DNA of 64,000 nucleotides, from positions 1 through 64,000 of the IMG/VR virus record IMGVR_UViG_3300033149_006612. One strand, given 5' to 3'. Source of the stretch: a virus. Below, piece by piece: positions 48,085 through 57,654 of the stretch; within the stretch, counting starts at the first letter, position 1, and the number at the start of each line of letters is the position of its first letter. Below the pieces are notes generated by a model. That model worked only from the letters and a program-made list of their open reading frames with translations. It searched no databases and was not told the origin of the DNA. The position numbers and the translations under genes are program-made.

Positions 48085-48960
48085 CTAAAACAGCAGCTTT
48101 TTGATTAATCCCAAGTCCCAGCCGATCATGACGGCCACACCCGGTCCAAGCTTCCCGTCCCCCCCTAACACCATACCTCCACCGACCATGACGTCCGGCA
48201 CCACCCGCTCCCAGAATAGTTTCCTTTCATAGGATGAAATAAGCTCAGCCTGAACCCTGCTCTCAATCCGACCGGCCATAAACGCGTCTTCCCAACCCCG
48301 GCTGGAGCTCTTCCACCGATCCTTCAATTTGACCATGTCCTTGAAGCTTCGATCCTTCAAAATCATCTCACGGGTTTGATTCTCAACGATCAGGTTGAGA
48401 TCGGCTATCCTCCCCTGAAATAGACCGACCTGGTCACGGAGGTTGGTCGTTTCCTCCAACGAGAAGACGAAACCACGCATGGCCGGTTCATTCGCCCTAT
48501 AGACGTCGTCGGTCACAGAATAGTTAACTTCGGACCCGGCCTGCTGTGGATACAGTTGAACTACCAAGGTTTCAGCCGTCCGGGCGAGGTCGTCCGGCAT
48601 CATCTCCTCAACTTTTCCCACGGCATCTGCCAAGGCGGTCTGCAACCGGTTGACGTCCGTCTGTAGCCGTCGAATCCGGTCCAAGGCCCCCCTCCTTTCG
48701 GCCCGAAGACCGGCTATCACCTCCTCACGCGCAGCCAGATCAAGTATAAATCTCCTCTCGGCCTCCCCGGCTGCCCGCTTCTGCCGATCGGCCTCCTCTA
48801 CCGCCGATCGGACCGCCTCCCGCTGCGCCTTCAATCTATCTTTCAGATCTGCTATCTGTCTGTCGGTGAAATATCTGACGGAGAAATAAGTCCCGGCCAC
48901 GGCCAGGACCGCTCCCAGTATAAAGACCGACAGATAACCCCGAAATTGCTTGCTTACCAT
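48085..48960 (-). CDS. Membrane-anchored coiled-coil protein, spanin-like
   Basis: 291 residues: one N-terminal membrane segment (about 10-28, LSVFILGAVLAVAGTYFSVRYF), then a long coiled coil (about 30-120) and a mixed C-terminal domain ending in Gly-rich strands. Directly follows the endolysin (7-nt overlap). An inner-membrane spanin is possible, though it is larger than typical ones. Confidence 0.55.
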   Translation of the reverse strand: MVSKQFRGYLSVFILGAVLAVAGTYFSVRYFTDRQIADLKDRLKAQREAVRSAVEEADRQKRAAGEAERRFILDLAAREEVIAGLRAERRGALDRIRRLQTDVNRLQTALADAVGKVEEMMPDDLARTAETLVVQLYPQQAGSEVNYSVTDDVYRANEPAMRGFVFSLEETTNLRDQVGLFQGRIADLNLIVENQTREMILKDRSFKDMVKLKDRWKSSSRGWEDAFMAGRIESRVQAELISSYERKLFWERVVPDVMVGGGMVLGGDGKLGPGVAVMIGWDLGLIKKLLF

Positions 48961-49619
48961 TTAACCGTCTTCCAAAGCTTAAAGATCTTATGGACGTAAT
49001 CCCGGTTTTCCCGGAACGCCTCCTCACCCCGGTTCGAGCACTCCTCCACACAGCCGAACCACATATCCCTTTCACAATGCCTCAGCCTGGGTTCATGACG
49101 TTTCCTCCCATCGAGCAACTGCTGATCCTTCCGAACCCAACCCAAACCCCCGTTGTAAGAGGAATAGACGAATGCCCAATGGTGATCTGTATCTGCCCCC
49201 ACGGTTCTCTCCCATAACCACCTGTCATAGAGGATAATCGCCCGGATGGACCAGACCGGATTGAACCTCGGATCCGGATCTTCGAATCCCTGAAGGGAGG
49301 GGAACAGTTCGATGATCCAGTCCCGGGTCTTCGGCATAAACTGACCCAGGCCCGCTGCGCCGATACGGTTCTCGGCATCCGACTTAAACCAGGATTCCTG
49401 TTGGATCTGAGGAGGAAATCTCGTGGTATCCACCTGCAAGCCCCAGTTGGTGTAGGCCTCGGCCTTAATGATCCGGGCATACTTCCAATAATCTCTCGGA
49501 GGCTCTTCCTTGGCCTCAGGTTGCCCTATGGCTATTATATTCGCCACCCATGCGCTCAAGGCCAAGGAGAGTACCATCCTGCGTCCGGATGATATGTGTG
49601 AGATCGTAGATGTGGCCAT
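48954..49619 (-). CDS. SLT-type lytic transglycosylase, endolysin
   Basis: 221 residues. IQQESWFKSDAENRIGAAGLGQFMP holds the catalytic Glu and the AxGLxQxMP motif of soluble lytic transglycosylases. A hydrophobic N-terminal stretch (about 15-32, MVLSLALSAWVANIIAIG) suggests a signal or release anchor. Cuts peptidoglycan at the end of infection. Sits between holin-like and spanin-like genes. Confidence 0.85.
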   Translation of the reverse strand: MATSTISHISSGRRMVLSLALSAWVANIIAIGQPEAKEEPPRDYWKYARIIKAEAYTNWGLQVDTTRFPPQIQQESWFKSDAENRIGAAGLGQFMPKTRDWIIELFPSLQGFEDPDPRFNPVWSIRAIILYDRWLWERTVGADTDHHWAFVYSSYNGGLGWVRKDQQLLDGRKRHEPRLRHCERDMWFGCVEECSNRGEEAFRENRDYVHKIFKLWKTVKW

Positions 49620-49707
49620 CTTGTACCGTCCAGGATTCTACCGATACGCCTTCTACCCACTCCGGATGTTTCAGCGTCGGGTTTTGCGTGTTTTATGGTC
49701 CTATGTG

Positions 49708-50031
49708 TTAAGGTCCACCGATATTGGCCATAACTCCGAGGATTAAAGCCCCATAGATAAACGCCCTCAGTACACATACCCCGGCAATGATGACCGCATC
49801 CGGAAGGCTGTTATCGTCCCGTTCAATCATCGCCTTGACGTCTATATACCCGAATGCTGATTTCCACAGTATGTGTGCCAGCACAAACGCCAACGTGCCG
49901 AGAAACAGCCTCCAGCCCCCGGCTAAAACCAGTCTGAAGTCGAAAAAGAAAATCGACGCAGCCAGGATCAGCCATACCGGCCAAAGCCTAATCAGTTCAC
50001 GCTTTACCCTGTCAAGTAACTCCTTCACCAT
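49708..50031 (-). CDS. Holin-like membrane protein
   Basis: 107 residues from ATG 50031, with AAGGAG 6 nt upstream (the frame runs on to 50250 but overlaps the neighbour). Two or three hydrophobic segments (LWPVWLILAASIFFF, LFLGTLAFVLAHILW, AVIIAGVCVLRAFIY) with a charged N-terminus. Next to the endolysin gene, so a holin is likely. Confidence 0.65.
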   Translation of the reverse strand: MVKELLDRVKRELIRLWPVWLILAASIFFFDFRLVLAGGWRLFLGTLAFVLAHILWKSAFGYIDVKAMIERDDNSLPDAVIIAGVCVLRAFIYGALILGVMANIGGP

Positions 50032-50032
50032 C

Positions 50033-50371
50033 CTACTCTCCTTTTTCATGTCGAATAATGATTTCAATCCGCTGGCAGGATGCTGGAACGCTGACCACCA
50101 CCTCTCGGCATCCGTCGTCCGGCGGTGACGGTTTTGATCCTTTAGGTTTTTTCGGCCGTTTTGGCTTCTTGGGTGGTTCCGGCATACCCAGAATCCCCCT
50201 GGCTTCGGCCATGGTACCTCCGAATTCATACCACTCCGGCTTAGCCACACCCCCGGTGCCGAGCCCGATCGGCATTCCTACTTTAAATTTAAACCGGTCA
50301 TCATCCTTCAGGATGTCACCGTTACCCTCATAGACGATGTCTCCGTCGGAGCATCTGATCTTATACTTCAT
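50033..50371 (-). CDS. Hypothetical protein upstream of holin
   Basis: 112 residues; beta-rich start (MKYKIRCSDGDIVYEG), a Lys-Pro-rich linker (PKKPKRPKKPKGSKP) and a C-terminal REVVVSVPASCQRIEI. No known domain. It follows the fibre genes. Confidence 0.5.
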   Translation of the reverse strand: MKYKIRCSDGDIVYEGNGDILKDDDRFKFKVGMPIGLGTGGVAKPEWYEFGGTMAEARGILGMPEPPKKPKRPKKPKGSKPSPPDDGCREVVVSVPASCQRIEIIIRHEKGE

Positions 50372-50422
50372 CTCCTTCTACCTCCTTGAGGCCTATTCGA
50401 CCACAACATATAAAAGTTCAAA

Positions 50423-51634
50423 TCAGTCACCCCCCGTTACAATCGGTGTGGGTGGCGTTTTCCGTACCATGTTCTCAATCATAAACGCCATGCGACGTCT
50501 TCTGACTTCTTCGATGGGTGCTTCCTCATCCGGCGTATCGATGAACGGTTCCTCATCCCCCTGCAGCAACAGTACCGTCGTACCGCCGGAGCCGGGGCAC
50601 GGACCCGCTTCATTCGTTATTCCACACCTTACCGACACCGACGTCGACGGTGTAAAATTACCTGTAATGCCACCGTCTCCGCCGTTTATAATGTGGACTT
50701 CGTCAACCTCTCCGATGAGAAAATTCCCCGGATCGTCAGCATCCTCGGCCCCCACCAGTACAGCGTTTGCACCCGTGTTGTTCGTCGTCCCTGCAAAGGT
50801 TCCGCTGTCCTCCGCTATACCGTCGATGTATAGCGTTACCGTATTATCGCCGGTCCGCACAACCGCGACATGGTGCCATTCACCGTCTGCTATGTTCGTC
50901 GTCCCTGTAAGTTCAAACGCTGTCGTCGTTCCATCCGTCGAGGCTCTAAATACGGCCACGCCGTCTTCAATCACCAGTTCCCAGCCGAGATCGCCTGCCG
51001 TCCAATTCGTAATCAGTGCTCCGTCACCTTCGGTCTTACACCACAGCATGATCACAAAATCGCCGTCAAACTGAAAATCGGTTGACGGCGACGGCGTTAC
51101 CTCTATATAGCTGGCACCGTCGAACACAATCGAACCGTCACCCGTCTTCGGCGTCGACGTGTTCTGGCTGACGGAGCCTGCCGAAGTATCGATCTCTTCC
51201 GGGGTAAACGAATCCGACGTATACCTCGCCGTTCCGTTTATGATCCGTGCCTGCGTTATCCATCCATCGATACCATAGTCACCACCGGCACCGTCGAGAT
51301 GGAACAGTCGAAGTAGCCCTGAGTAATCCCCGATAGACTGCGCACTTACTACCTCCGCTACTTTGTTCCCATCTATGTACATCCGCCATGTATTCACGGA
51401 TCTGGTCACCGCGAAGTGATACCATGTGTCCAGCGATACACCGGCTGACGTTTTACTTATTATCGACACCCCATCAACATAAAAATGCCACGCATCAGCC
51501 GAACTGTCATACATGCACCCCCACCAGTTGCCGGAGTCCTGCCGCTGGGTCCAGAAATAATTCTCATCATTACCGTTCCAGGCATTGAACCTCACGTAAC
51601 ATTCAATCGTGAAATCGCCGGATCCTCCGCCCAA
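50423..51634 (-). CDS. LamG-like fibre protein, C-terminal segment
   Basis: 403 residues with two LamG/concanavalin-like domains: GGGSGDFTIECYVRF, DTWYHFAVTRSVNTWRMYIDG, and later EWHHVAVVRTGDNTVTLYIDG. No ATG; TTG 51634 is the nearest start. The frame is open and LamG-like upstream of it (AWADQDDWQLGGG), to within the end of the 938-residue gene. It looks like the C-terminal part of one longer fibre protein split by a frame change. Confidence 0.7.
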   Translation of the reverse strand: MGGGSGDFTIECYVRFNAWNGNDENYFWTQRQDSGNWWGCMYDSSADAWHFYVDGVSIISKTSAGVSLDTWYHFAVTRSVNTWRMYIDGNKVAEVVSAQSIGDYSGLLRLFHLDGAGGDYGIDGWITQARIINGTARYTSDSFTPEEIDTSAGSVSQNTSTPKTGDGSIVFDGASYIEVTPSPSTDFQFDGDFVIMLWCKTEGDGALITNWTAGDLGWELVIEDGVAVFRASTDGTTTAFELTGTTNIADGEWHHVAVVRTGDNTVTLYIDGIAEDSGTFAGTTNNTGANAVLVGAEDADDPGNFLIGEVDEVHIINGGDGGITGNFTPSTSVSVRCGITNEAGPCPGSGGTTVLLLQGDEEPFIDTPDEEAPIEEVRRRRMAFMIENMVRKTPPTPIVTGGD

Positions 51635-51641
51635 CTGCCAG

Positions 51642-54458
51642 TCATCCTGATCGGCCCAAGCTAACCCCGGTCCCTTCAGAGGATTTACTCACCTCTCCAG
51701 ACTGTTCTTCCGCTTCGTAATTCAAGTCTCCATGTATTAACACCTGCGTGTTGGGATCCATCTCGAACGGTTCAGTGGGTGGCGTGAAGTTAGACGTATA
51801 ACGAGCATTACTGCTTATCCTTATCTCATCAAAACTACCTACTCCCGGAGATCCGCTCACAATCCCTCTAGCCCAAAACGTCTGCGACTTTTGAGGTAGA
51901 TCCACTGAATTCGTTGAGGTAGAGCCGACTTGATTTCCATTAACAAACATACGGGTCGATCCACCGCTTCTACATACCGCCAGGTGATACCAGGTATCGG
52001 TTGCCGGAGTCCAGTTAACCTCTATCAACCAATTGTACGAACCTTCATACCGCCCGACCCTGAGAACCGGACTCGCCCCCGATCTATCGAAGAACCAGTG
52101 CCACCTGCTTGACGTAGAATTCGCATGGGTGAAAATCGGAAACTTATTGATGCCTGCAGCCAGACCGCTGAACGACGTCGGCGTCTTCCACCAGCACTCC
52201 CATGTGAAATCCCCGGTGCCGGGTGCAGTATAACTGTCTATTTCGAGACCGGCAGTAGACGGCGGTGCCTCGCTTCCCCTCGTCCAAAACAGAGCGCCCG
52301 ATCCAAATTTTTCTTCGAGTCCGTCATGGTCCGTCGCCCTCACACGCTGATTAAGAGTCACCGTATACGGAGACCCTCCGTTTTGAACCTCATCGGTAAC
52401 TGTACTTCCATCTCCGTGTATCAAACTCAACGTATCTTCGTCGACGGTAAATGCAGCATCAGGCGGTGTAAACTCTGACGTATACCTGGCTACGTTGCTG
52501 ATTCTTATCTCATCGAATTCACCTACAAGAGCGTCGATCTGTGTCCCATCCGATAGGTTTCCCTCCCTGCCGAACCACATCGTGTTGTAATCCGCCAGGG
52601 ATATGGAGTTCGTTGCCGTCCCCTTCGACACACCGTCTACAAAAAACTCCCACGCGTTGCCGTTCCTAACCAGCGCTATGTGATACCAGGTATTATCTTC
52701 CGGCTGCCATGCCTTGTTGATGACGTTCGTCCAGTTCCCAGAACTCACCTCTACACGGAAGTCAAGAGCCGGTCCATCGTGTGCCGGTCCCCGCCACGCC
52801 ATTATCCATCTGTGATCGTTGTCGGTATGGTAACTGAGGAACGTTTGGATCTTCTTCGAATCCATATCGTTACCGGTCTTCCACCAGAACTCTACCGTGA
52901 AATCGCCGGTTCCGAGCGCAAATCCGGGCCTGTCCTGCAGAGTCAGATATCCGTCGTCACTTGCCGATCCGGTATATTGGTCTCCATAAAAATGTATCGC
53001 ACCCGTCCCAAACTTTTTCGTCGTCAATGCCTGTATCTTCGTCGGTGTCAACGTTACGGCAGTCCCGCCCTCAATGGCCTCCGACTTCCGGGCATTTACG
53101 CTGCTCTCCGTCACCTTGTCTTCAGCATCAATCTCCTCGTCGCCCGTAAGTACAAAGTCTCCGATCTGAACGCCTTTCGAAGATACGGTCGGCTGCGTCT
53201 GGTCACCGACCTCCATGACGATTTCAAGACTCGGGGTAAACAGATTGTCCCCATCGGTTATCTCGACGGCATAACGACGCCCGTCCTCCATAGGCGTCGT
53301 CCCGTTCAATGCTGACGACAGCTGCACGTCACCACGGTTCTCCGATCCGACGGCAGGTGTAACCTCTGCAGTAGCCTTGAACCACACGTTCCCACCGGAA
53401 TCCATGTCATTCCAGCCGTTATCTACTCTAACGGCTACCTTGTATTTCCCGGTCCCGGCATTCTTATATCCGATGGAGCGGAGATACGCCACTTGATCTG
53501 CAGCTACCCCGTCTCCCCATCTGCTTGCCGTATATAGAAATCTCCCGTCAGTTACGTCAGGTTGCTCAACGGCAGGCGGTTGACGGAACGGAATCGGTAT
53601 CCTGACGCCTTCGACCAGCGAAAGCCGCATCCACAATCGCGCCGAGTACAGCGCCATATCGGCCGCCCCACCGTTCCAATACTTCACCTCGAACGATTCA
53701 CCGTCGGTGAAGTTTTCTGCATCATCGGCGAAGTCTGCCTGGAACGCCTGCACATCAGTCCCGGTATTCGTAGTGGGTCCTACTTCGCTGCCCGCAACCT
53801 TGCCCCCATTTGAATTGAACAATGCCGCCCGCGTCCCACCGGGATCCACATCACCGCCCAGATTACAATCCAGCGTCCATCCGTCAATGACGGCGTTCCC
53901 ATGCCAGAAATCCTTGTCCTTCTTCCATAGTACGAAGTTCCCCGCCGATACTTGGCTCGGCGATGTACTGCCGGGCGATGAAATCAGTTCGGGTGTCTGC
54001 CCCCAATCGGCCGTGTGATTCGATGGGGCACTGTAAAAATCCATCAGGTTGAACGGGATAGCAAGCTTCGTGGCATTCGTCAGCACCACCACAACAAAGC
54101 ACTGCAGGCACGGCCCGAGCACATCACCTTCGTCGGCTGGCATACTGAGATAATAGTTACGCGCCGTCACCATATCCAGCGACAGACCGGTCGCCCGCTG
54201 CCTCCCGTAACTGCGGTTACCGGCAGGTAGCGACACCGTGTCCTGCTGCGTTCCGTCATCCCTATATATCCTAATCGTGTGGCTGTTTTGAGCGGTCTTA
54301 TCGATCGAAAAAAACTCAAGCTCCATCGATATACTGTCCGCTTCAAACCAGCTCGGGTTGAAATGGAACATGTTCCGTTTAAACCGCTTCGTTGTGAGCG
54401 AGTCGGCCTTGAACGAACCATTCCCAACGGGTATGTAAACCTCGCAATTGACGCCCAT
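51642..54458 (-). CDS. Large LamG-repeat fibre/receptor-binding protein
   Basis: 938 residues. The N-terminal part is unassigned (MGVNCEVYIPVGN); from about 480 it holds LamG-like domains: ALGTGDFTVEFWWK, TWYHIALVRNGNAWEFFVDG, then GTGDFTWECWW, TWYHLAVCRSGGSTRMFVNG, joined by IHGDGS linkers. Likely a tail fibre or glycan-binding decoration protein. Its end runs into the next LamG frame. Confidence 0.75.
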   Translation of the reverse strand: MGVNCEVYIPVGNGSFKADSLTTKRFKRNMFHFNPSWFEADSISMELEFFSIDKTAQNSHTIRIYRDDGTQQDTVSLPAGNRSYGRQRATGLSLDMVTARNYYLSMPADEGDVLGPCLQCFVVVVLTNATKLAIPFNLMDFYSAPSNHTADWGQTPELISSPGSTSPSQVSAGNFVLWKKDKDFWHGNAVIDGWTLDCNLGGDVDPGGTRAALFNSNGGKVAGSEVGPTTNTGTDVQAFQADFADDAENFTDGESFEVKYWNGGAADMALYSARLWMRLSLVEGVRIPIPFRQPPAVEQPDVTDGRFLYTASRWGDGVAADQVAYLRSIGYKNAGTGKYKVAVRVDNGWNDMDSGGNVWFKATAEVTPAVGSENRGDVQLSSALNGTTPMEDGRRYAVEITDGDNLFTPSLEIVMEVGDQTQPTVSSKGVQIGDFVLTGDEEIDAEDKVTESSVNARKSEAIEGGTAVTLTPTKIQALTTKKFGTGAIHFYGDQYTGSASDDGYLTLQDRPGFALGTGDFTVEFWWKTGNDMDSKKIQTFLSYHTDNDHRWIMAWRGPAHDGPALDFRVEVSSGNWTNVINKAWQPEDNTWYHIALVRNGNAWEFFVDGVSKGTATNSISLADYNTMWFGREGNLSDGTQIDALVGEFDEIRISNVARYTSEFTPPDAAFTVDEDTLSLIHGDGSTVTDEVQNGGSPYTVTLNQRVRATDHDGLEEKFGSGALFWTRGSEAPPSTAGLEIDSYTAPGTGDFTWECWWKTPTSFSGLAAGINKFPIFTHANSTSSRWHWFFDRSGASPVLRVGRYEGSYNWLIEVNWTPATDTWYHLAVCRSGGSTRMFVNGNQVGSTSTNSVDLPQKSQTFWARGIVSGSPGVGSFDEIRISSNARYTSNFTPPTEPFEMDPNTQVLIHGDLNYEAEEQSGEVSKSSEGTGVSLGRSG

Positions 54459-54468
54459 TGCCGCGACC

Positions 54469-54774
54469 TCATTTCACAGGATGGATATACAGGGATCCGT
54501 CATCCTCTCCGGTATCCTTAATCGCAGCAATCCGTGCCCCCTTACTGACCGGGAATCTGTAAGTCGCATTCGCCACCATGAAATAGCTAGTGCCGACTAC
54601 CGCTGTAGGAGTACCGGTACTGGCGATCCGGATCCATACATTGACGGTGGATACCAGATCCACAAATACGTCCTCCGCATCGGCAGCCAGGAGTTCGGTG
54701 TTAGCCGAAGTTCCGGTTACCGACAAAACCTTCCCGGTCAAATCCTCCGGGGTCTTGAAGCCTTTCTCAATCAT
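54469..54774 (-). CDS. Small tail-region protein, hypothetical
   Basis: 101 residues, beta-rich (LTGKVLSVTGTSANTELL, DVFVDLVSTVNVWIRIAS), resembling short phage structural proteins. Between fibre genes. Confidence 0.5.
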   Translation of the reverse strand: MIEKGFKTPEDLTGKVLSVTGTSANTELLAADAEDVFVDLVSTVNVWIRIASTGTPTAVVGTSYFMVANATYRFPVSKGARIAAIKDTGEDDGSLYIHPVK

Positions 54775-54775
54775 C

Positions 54776-55801
54776 CTACAACCTCTCTAAGAGTAGATTC
54801 ATGTTATAAACGGTCAGATTCTGTACAGGTCCCGAAGCGTCTTGGACCTGCAACGTCAGTATATCGCCGGAGTCCAGGTCAACGAAGCTGACGTGGGTGG
54901 CGACTCCGGTGTCGGAACTGCCCGTAGTCCTCCGCATCCGGGTCTTATAGGCCGGTGCCGCCCCGTTGATGCTCAACCCAAATATATAATCGCCACCGGA
55001 ACCGCCGGAAAAGCTGACATGATAAGTTAAGCGGTAATTGCCGCCTACCTCTACTAACAGCGAATAGTTGCCGGATTTCTGCATACCGGCAGTCGGACCC
55101 AACGACAGCTGACCGCCGTTGCCGGTGATGTCGGTCCAGACACCGGCACCGGAGGGAGACACCGTAAAGCTGCTGGAATCCTCATACAGCTCACCGTAGA
55201 CCTTATCGACGAGGGTACAACGGATGTTGTCATCCACGTCCACCACGGCCAGGAAGATGATCCGCCTTCCGGGATAGATGGTATCCGGCTCATTGTCAAA
55301 GATCCACTTAGACTCAAAGTCGATGCTGTGGGCACTGTCAGTACCGGCCACGCCCGTTACATCGATCATGAACATGACGCCCCGTGGCAGTACTGACGGA
55401 TCCTTCATCGTAATCGTATCGATCACGGCTATCCGGTGATAGAGGCCCTGCCCGAGATCTATGGTGAAATCGCCGGACTGGTTCCCCCAGTCCTTAAAGC
55501 CCTGTATCGGAGCGTCCACCAGACCGGCTCCGGCCTGTCTGGCTTTCCATACCTGGTCGGCATTGTCCCATCGCAACCTTGGTTTTTCCCCGGCTCCGTC
55601 GGCGGTCTGAGCCTCGATCGTTTTATCGCTGTCGGTGCCGTCCCCAAGATGGATGGTATCCTCATGATGTCCGGTTGATGGATCGTGGTCGACTTCATGC
55701 TGCTGCTTATTATACTCCGTGTTCTCGATCAGATCGTTGACGTCCTGATAGAATAGAGGATCCCCCAAAGTCTTATCCGTTATCGCGTTCCAATCTGCCA
55801 T
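54776..55801 (-). CDS. Tail fibre/baseplate-associated protein
   Basis: 341 residues. N-terminal WNAITDKTLGDPLFYQDVND and HEVDHDPSTGHHEDTIHLG (His-rich) are typical of phage tail proteins; the C-terminal about 140 are beta-sandwich-like (GNYSLLVEVGGNYRLTYHVSFSG), perhaps a C1q/TNF-like trimer domain. Confidence 0.55.
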   Translation of the reverse strand: MADWNAITDKTLGDPLFYQDVNDLIENTEYNKQQHEVDHDPSTGHHEDTIHLGDGTDSDKTIEAQTADGAGEKPRLRWDNADQVWKARQAGAGLVDAPIQGFKDWGNQSGDFTIDLGQGLYHRIAVIDTITMKDPSVLPRGVMFMIDVTGVAGTDSAHSIDFESKWIFDNEPDTIYPGRRIIFLAVVDVDDNIRCTLVDKVYGELYEDSSSFTVSPSGAGVWTDITGNGGQLSLGPTAGMQKSGNYSLLVEVGGNYRLTYHVSFSGGSGGDYIFGLSINGAAPAYKTRMRRTTGSSDTGVATHVSFVDLDSGDILTLQVQDASGPVQNLTVYNMNLLLERL

Positions 55802-55818
55802 GATAGTCTACCTCCGTT

Positions 55819-57540
55819 TTACGAGCAAAATGTATGAGGATCGGAACCGTCTCCGAACTTTCCGGTGATCTCATCGGCCAGATACCACCACGTTTCCTTT
55901 TCAGCATCGGTAGCAGACGGGTAGTCGGATGGCGGGTTATCCCGATCAGCCAAAACGTGGCATTCCACCAGATTGGTCCTGATCCCCGTGACGCTGTATT
56001 TCAGTTTGTCAAAGTCGAACTTGAGCCCGGAAATCCAGATCGGCTCTTCCGTCGGACCGGCTCGCTGGTAATGGGTCACATTGATGTACTCACCGATTTC
56101 CAGGTTCGACATCGTCTCCGGTGCCGGTACCTCAAATTCGACTATATCGGATACCGTCCTCCGTAGGAACAACCGCTTCTGCGCCACGTCCAACGCAGTA
56201 GTGGCGTCACCCACAAACCAGAAGAACGGTGAATCCTCGTACACCCGCCCCAGCACGGACAGGCCCTGGGCATCTTCAACCGACCCGAAACCGCGCCAGT
56301 TCTTCGCCAACCAGTCCCGGTCGTACTGGTAGCTTACCTTATTCTTAACGTTCCCCTGTTCGGCCTGGGAGAACGTGTTCATCAGGATTAGTTGGGTCTC
56401 GTCATACGTCTCCGGGTCCGCCGCGATCGCCTCAAAGATCTTGATGTCCAGCCTACCTCTGGTATTGACGAACATGAACATGTTGAATGAACTCAGGAAC
56501 CGTGCTACCACGTCCTCGATGCTGGTCAATTCCAGCACGGCCCCGTTACACAGCCAGCCCCGGCTAAGGACGAACTGATTGGCCGTGTTCCATGATGATT
56601 TTTCGAACTTGGAAAAGGTTATGCCCACATGATTGACCAGGAAATCGCGCAGGCATTCGATCGGGGAGGTCGCCAAGGCCCCCCCGGCTCCGCCGGACAG
56701 GGTAGCGCCCCTAACGTTGGCCGTAACCGTATCAAACCGGATGAAGGTGTGGTCTACCCCGTCCACCGTCGTGGTGTCGATGAAATAATCCGTATTAAGG
56801 ACCATCCCGAGGTCATCCTCCACGTGCTGTCCGTACAGGTAGACGTCGTCCACCGAGTGAACCGCGGTCTGTGCTACCAGGTGTCGATGTGCCACGGTAT
56901 CCACGTATGGGCAGGGAACCGCCCCTCCGGTCGCACTCAGGTTACCGTAGATGATCGGTTTGAAGGTCCACGGCTCCCGCTTCTCCGGCAGGTTCGGGAA
57001 CTGCTCCTCGGTAATGACCCCGGAGACGTCCCGGTTAAAGAGGTCATAGGTATAATCCCGGAGGGTAATGAGGAAGGACTGGTCCTCCATGATCCTGCCG
57101 GTGTACACCGTCCCCTCGAATATCTTCGAGAAATCGTTGGAGAAGGATCCGCCCTCCGGACCGATGTACAGGGTCCCGGTTCCACCCCGGATCGTGTCCG
57201 TCGTCTTCCAGGTCGTGAAGTGGCCGTCCGCGTTACTGAGCTTAATGCTGACGTTACCTACGATCGGCATGCCGGGCGGATTAGGAATCGATCTGACGCC
57301 TACACCGTATGAAAGGATTCGAGGGTCATACCACCTGGTAGGATGCTTGACGGCCACGCTGGAGTAATACCGGGTCTCGTTATTACTGGAGAGTTCCAGC
57401 AACAGCAGTTCCCCCTGCAGGCTCGGCAGTTCGTCGCTGGGACCCGGCCACCAGTTGATGTGCCAGTACGAGGGGTCACCGCTCCCTATCTGACCGGCAA
57501 ACCAACTGGCATCAAAATACCCCTCTCCGCCTTCAGGCAT
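55819..57540 (-). CDS. Tail tip/baseplate hub-like protein
   Basis: 573 residues. VSIKLSNADGHFTTW, IFEGTVYTGRI, FLITLRDYTYDLF and later FMFVNTRGRLDIKIFEA fit tail-tip hub proteins that bind the tail end. An N-terminal MPEGGEGYFDASWFAG follows a leader resembling that of the MuF-like gene. Domain assignment is tentative. Confidence 0.55.
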   Translation of the reverse strand: MPEGGEGYFDASWFAGQIGSGDPSYWHINWWPGPSDELPSLQGELLLLELSSNNETRYYSSVAVKHPTRWYDPRILSYGVGVRSIPNPPGMPIVGNVSIKLSNADGHFTTWKTTDTIRGGTGTLYIGPEGGSFSNDFSKIFEGTVYTGRIMEDQSFLITLRDYTYDLFNRDVSGVITEEQFPNLPEKREPWTFKPIIYGNLSATGGAVPCPYVDTVAHRHLVAQTAVHSVDDVYLYGQHVEDDLGMVLNTDYFIDTTTVDGVDHTFIRFDTVTANVRGATLSGGAGGALATSPIECLRDFLVNHVGITFSKFEKSSWNTANQFVLSRGWLCNGAVLELTSIEDVVARFLSSFNMFMFVNTRGRLDIKIFEAIAADPETYDETQLILMNTFSQAEQGNVKNKVSYQYDRDWLAKNWRGFGSVEDAQGLSVLGRVYEDSPFFWFVGDATTALDVAQKRLFLRRTVSDIVEFEVPAPETMSNLEIGEYINVTHYQRAGPTEEPIWISGLKFDFDKLKYSVTGIRTNLVECHVLADRDNPPSDYPSATDAEKETWWYLADEITGKFGDGSDPHTFCS

Positions 57541-57541
57541 C

Positions 57542-57595
57542 TTATCTCATCCCTCTCATATATCGTCCTGCGTCTCCTCTACGCAGAAAGGCCAT
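57542..57595 (-). CDS. Possible 17-codon leader peptide
   Basis: ATG 57595 to TAA 57542 encodes 17 residues (MAFLRRGDAGRYMRGMR), ending 1 nt before the next ATG. DNA around it resembles the leader of the MuF-like gene (7570-7613), which has a similar open frame but no start codon. Coding is uncertain. Confidence 0.3.
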   Translation of the reverse strand: MAFLRRGDAGRYMRGMR

Positions 57596-57630
57596 GGTGG
57601 TTATATATATATAGCCACCCCACATCAAAA

Positions 57631-57654
57631 GCCGAGGAAGATACCTTCCTCGGC
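57631..57654 (-). terminator. Intrinsic terminator at the end of the tail gene
   Basis: 10-bp perfect stem GCCGAGGAAG / CTTCCTCGGC, 4-nt loop, followed by TTTT, overlapping the stop codon at 57654-57656. A second stem (GTGGCTATA... / TATAACCAC) follows. The layout mirrors that at 162-215. Confidence 0.8.
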
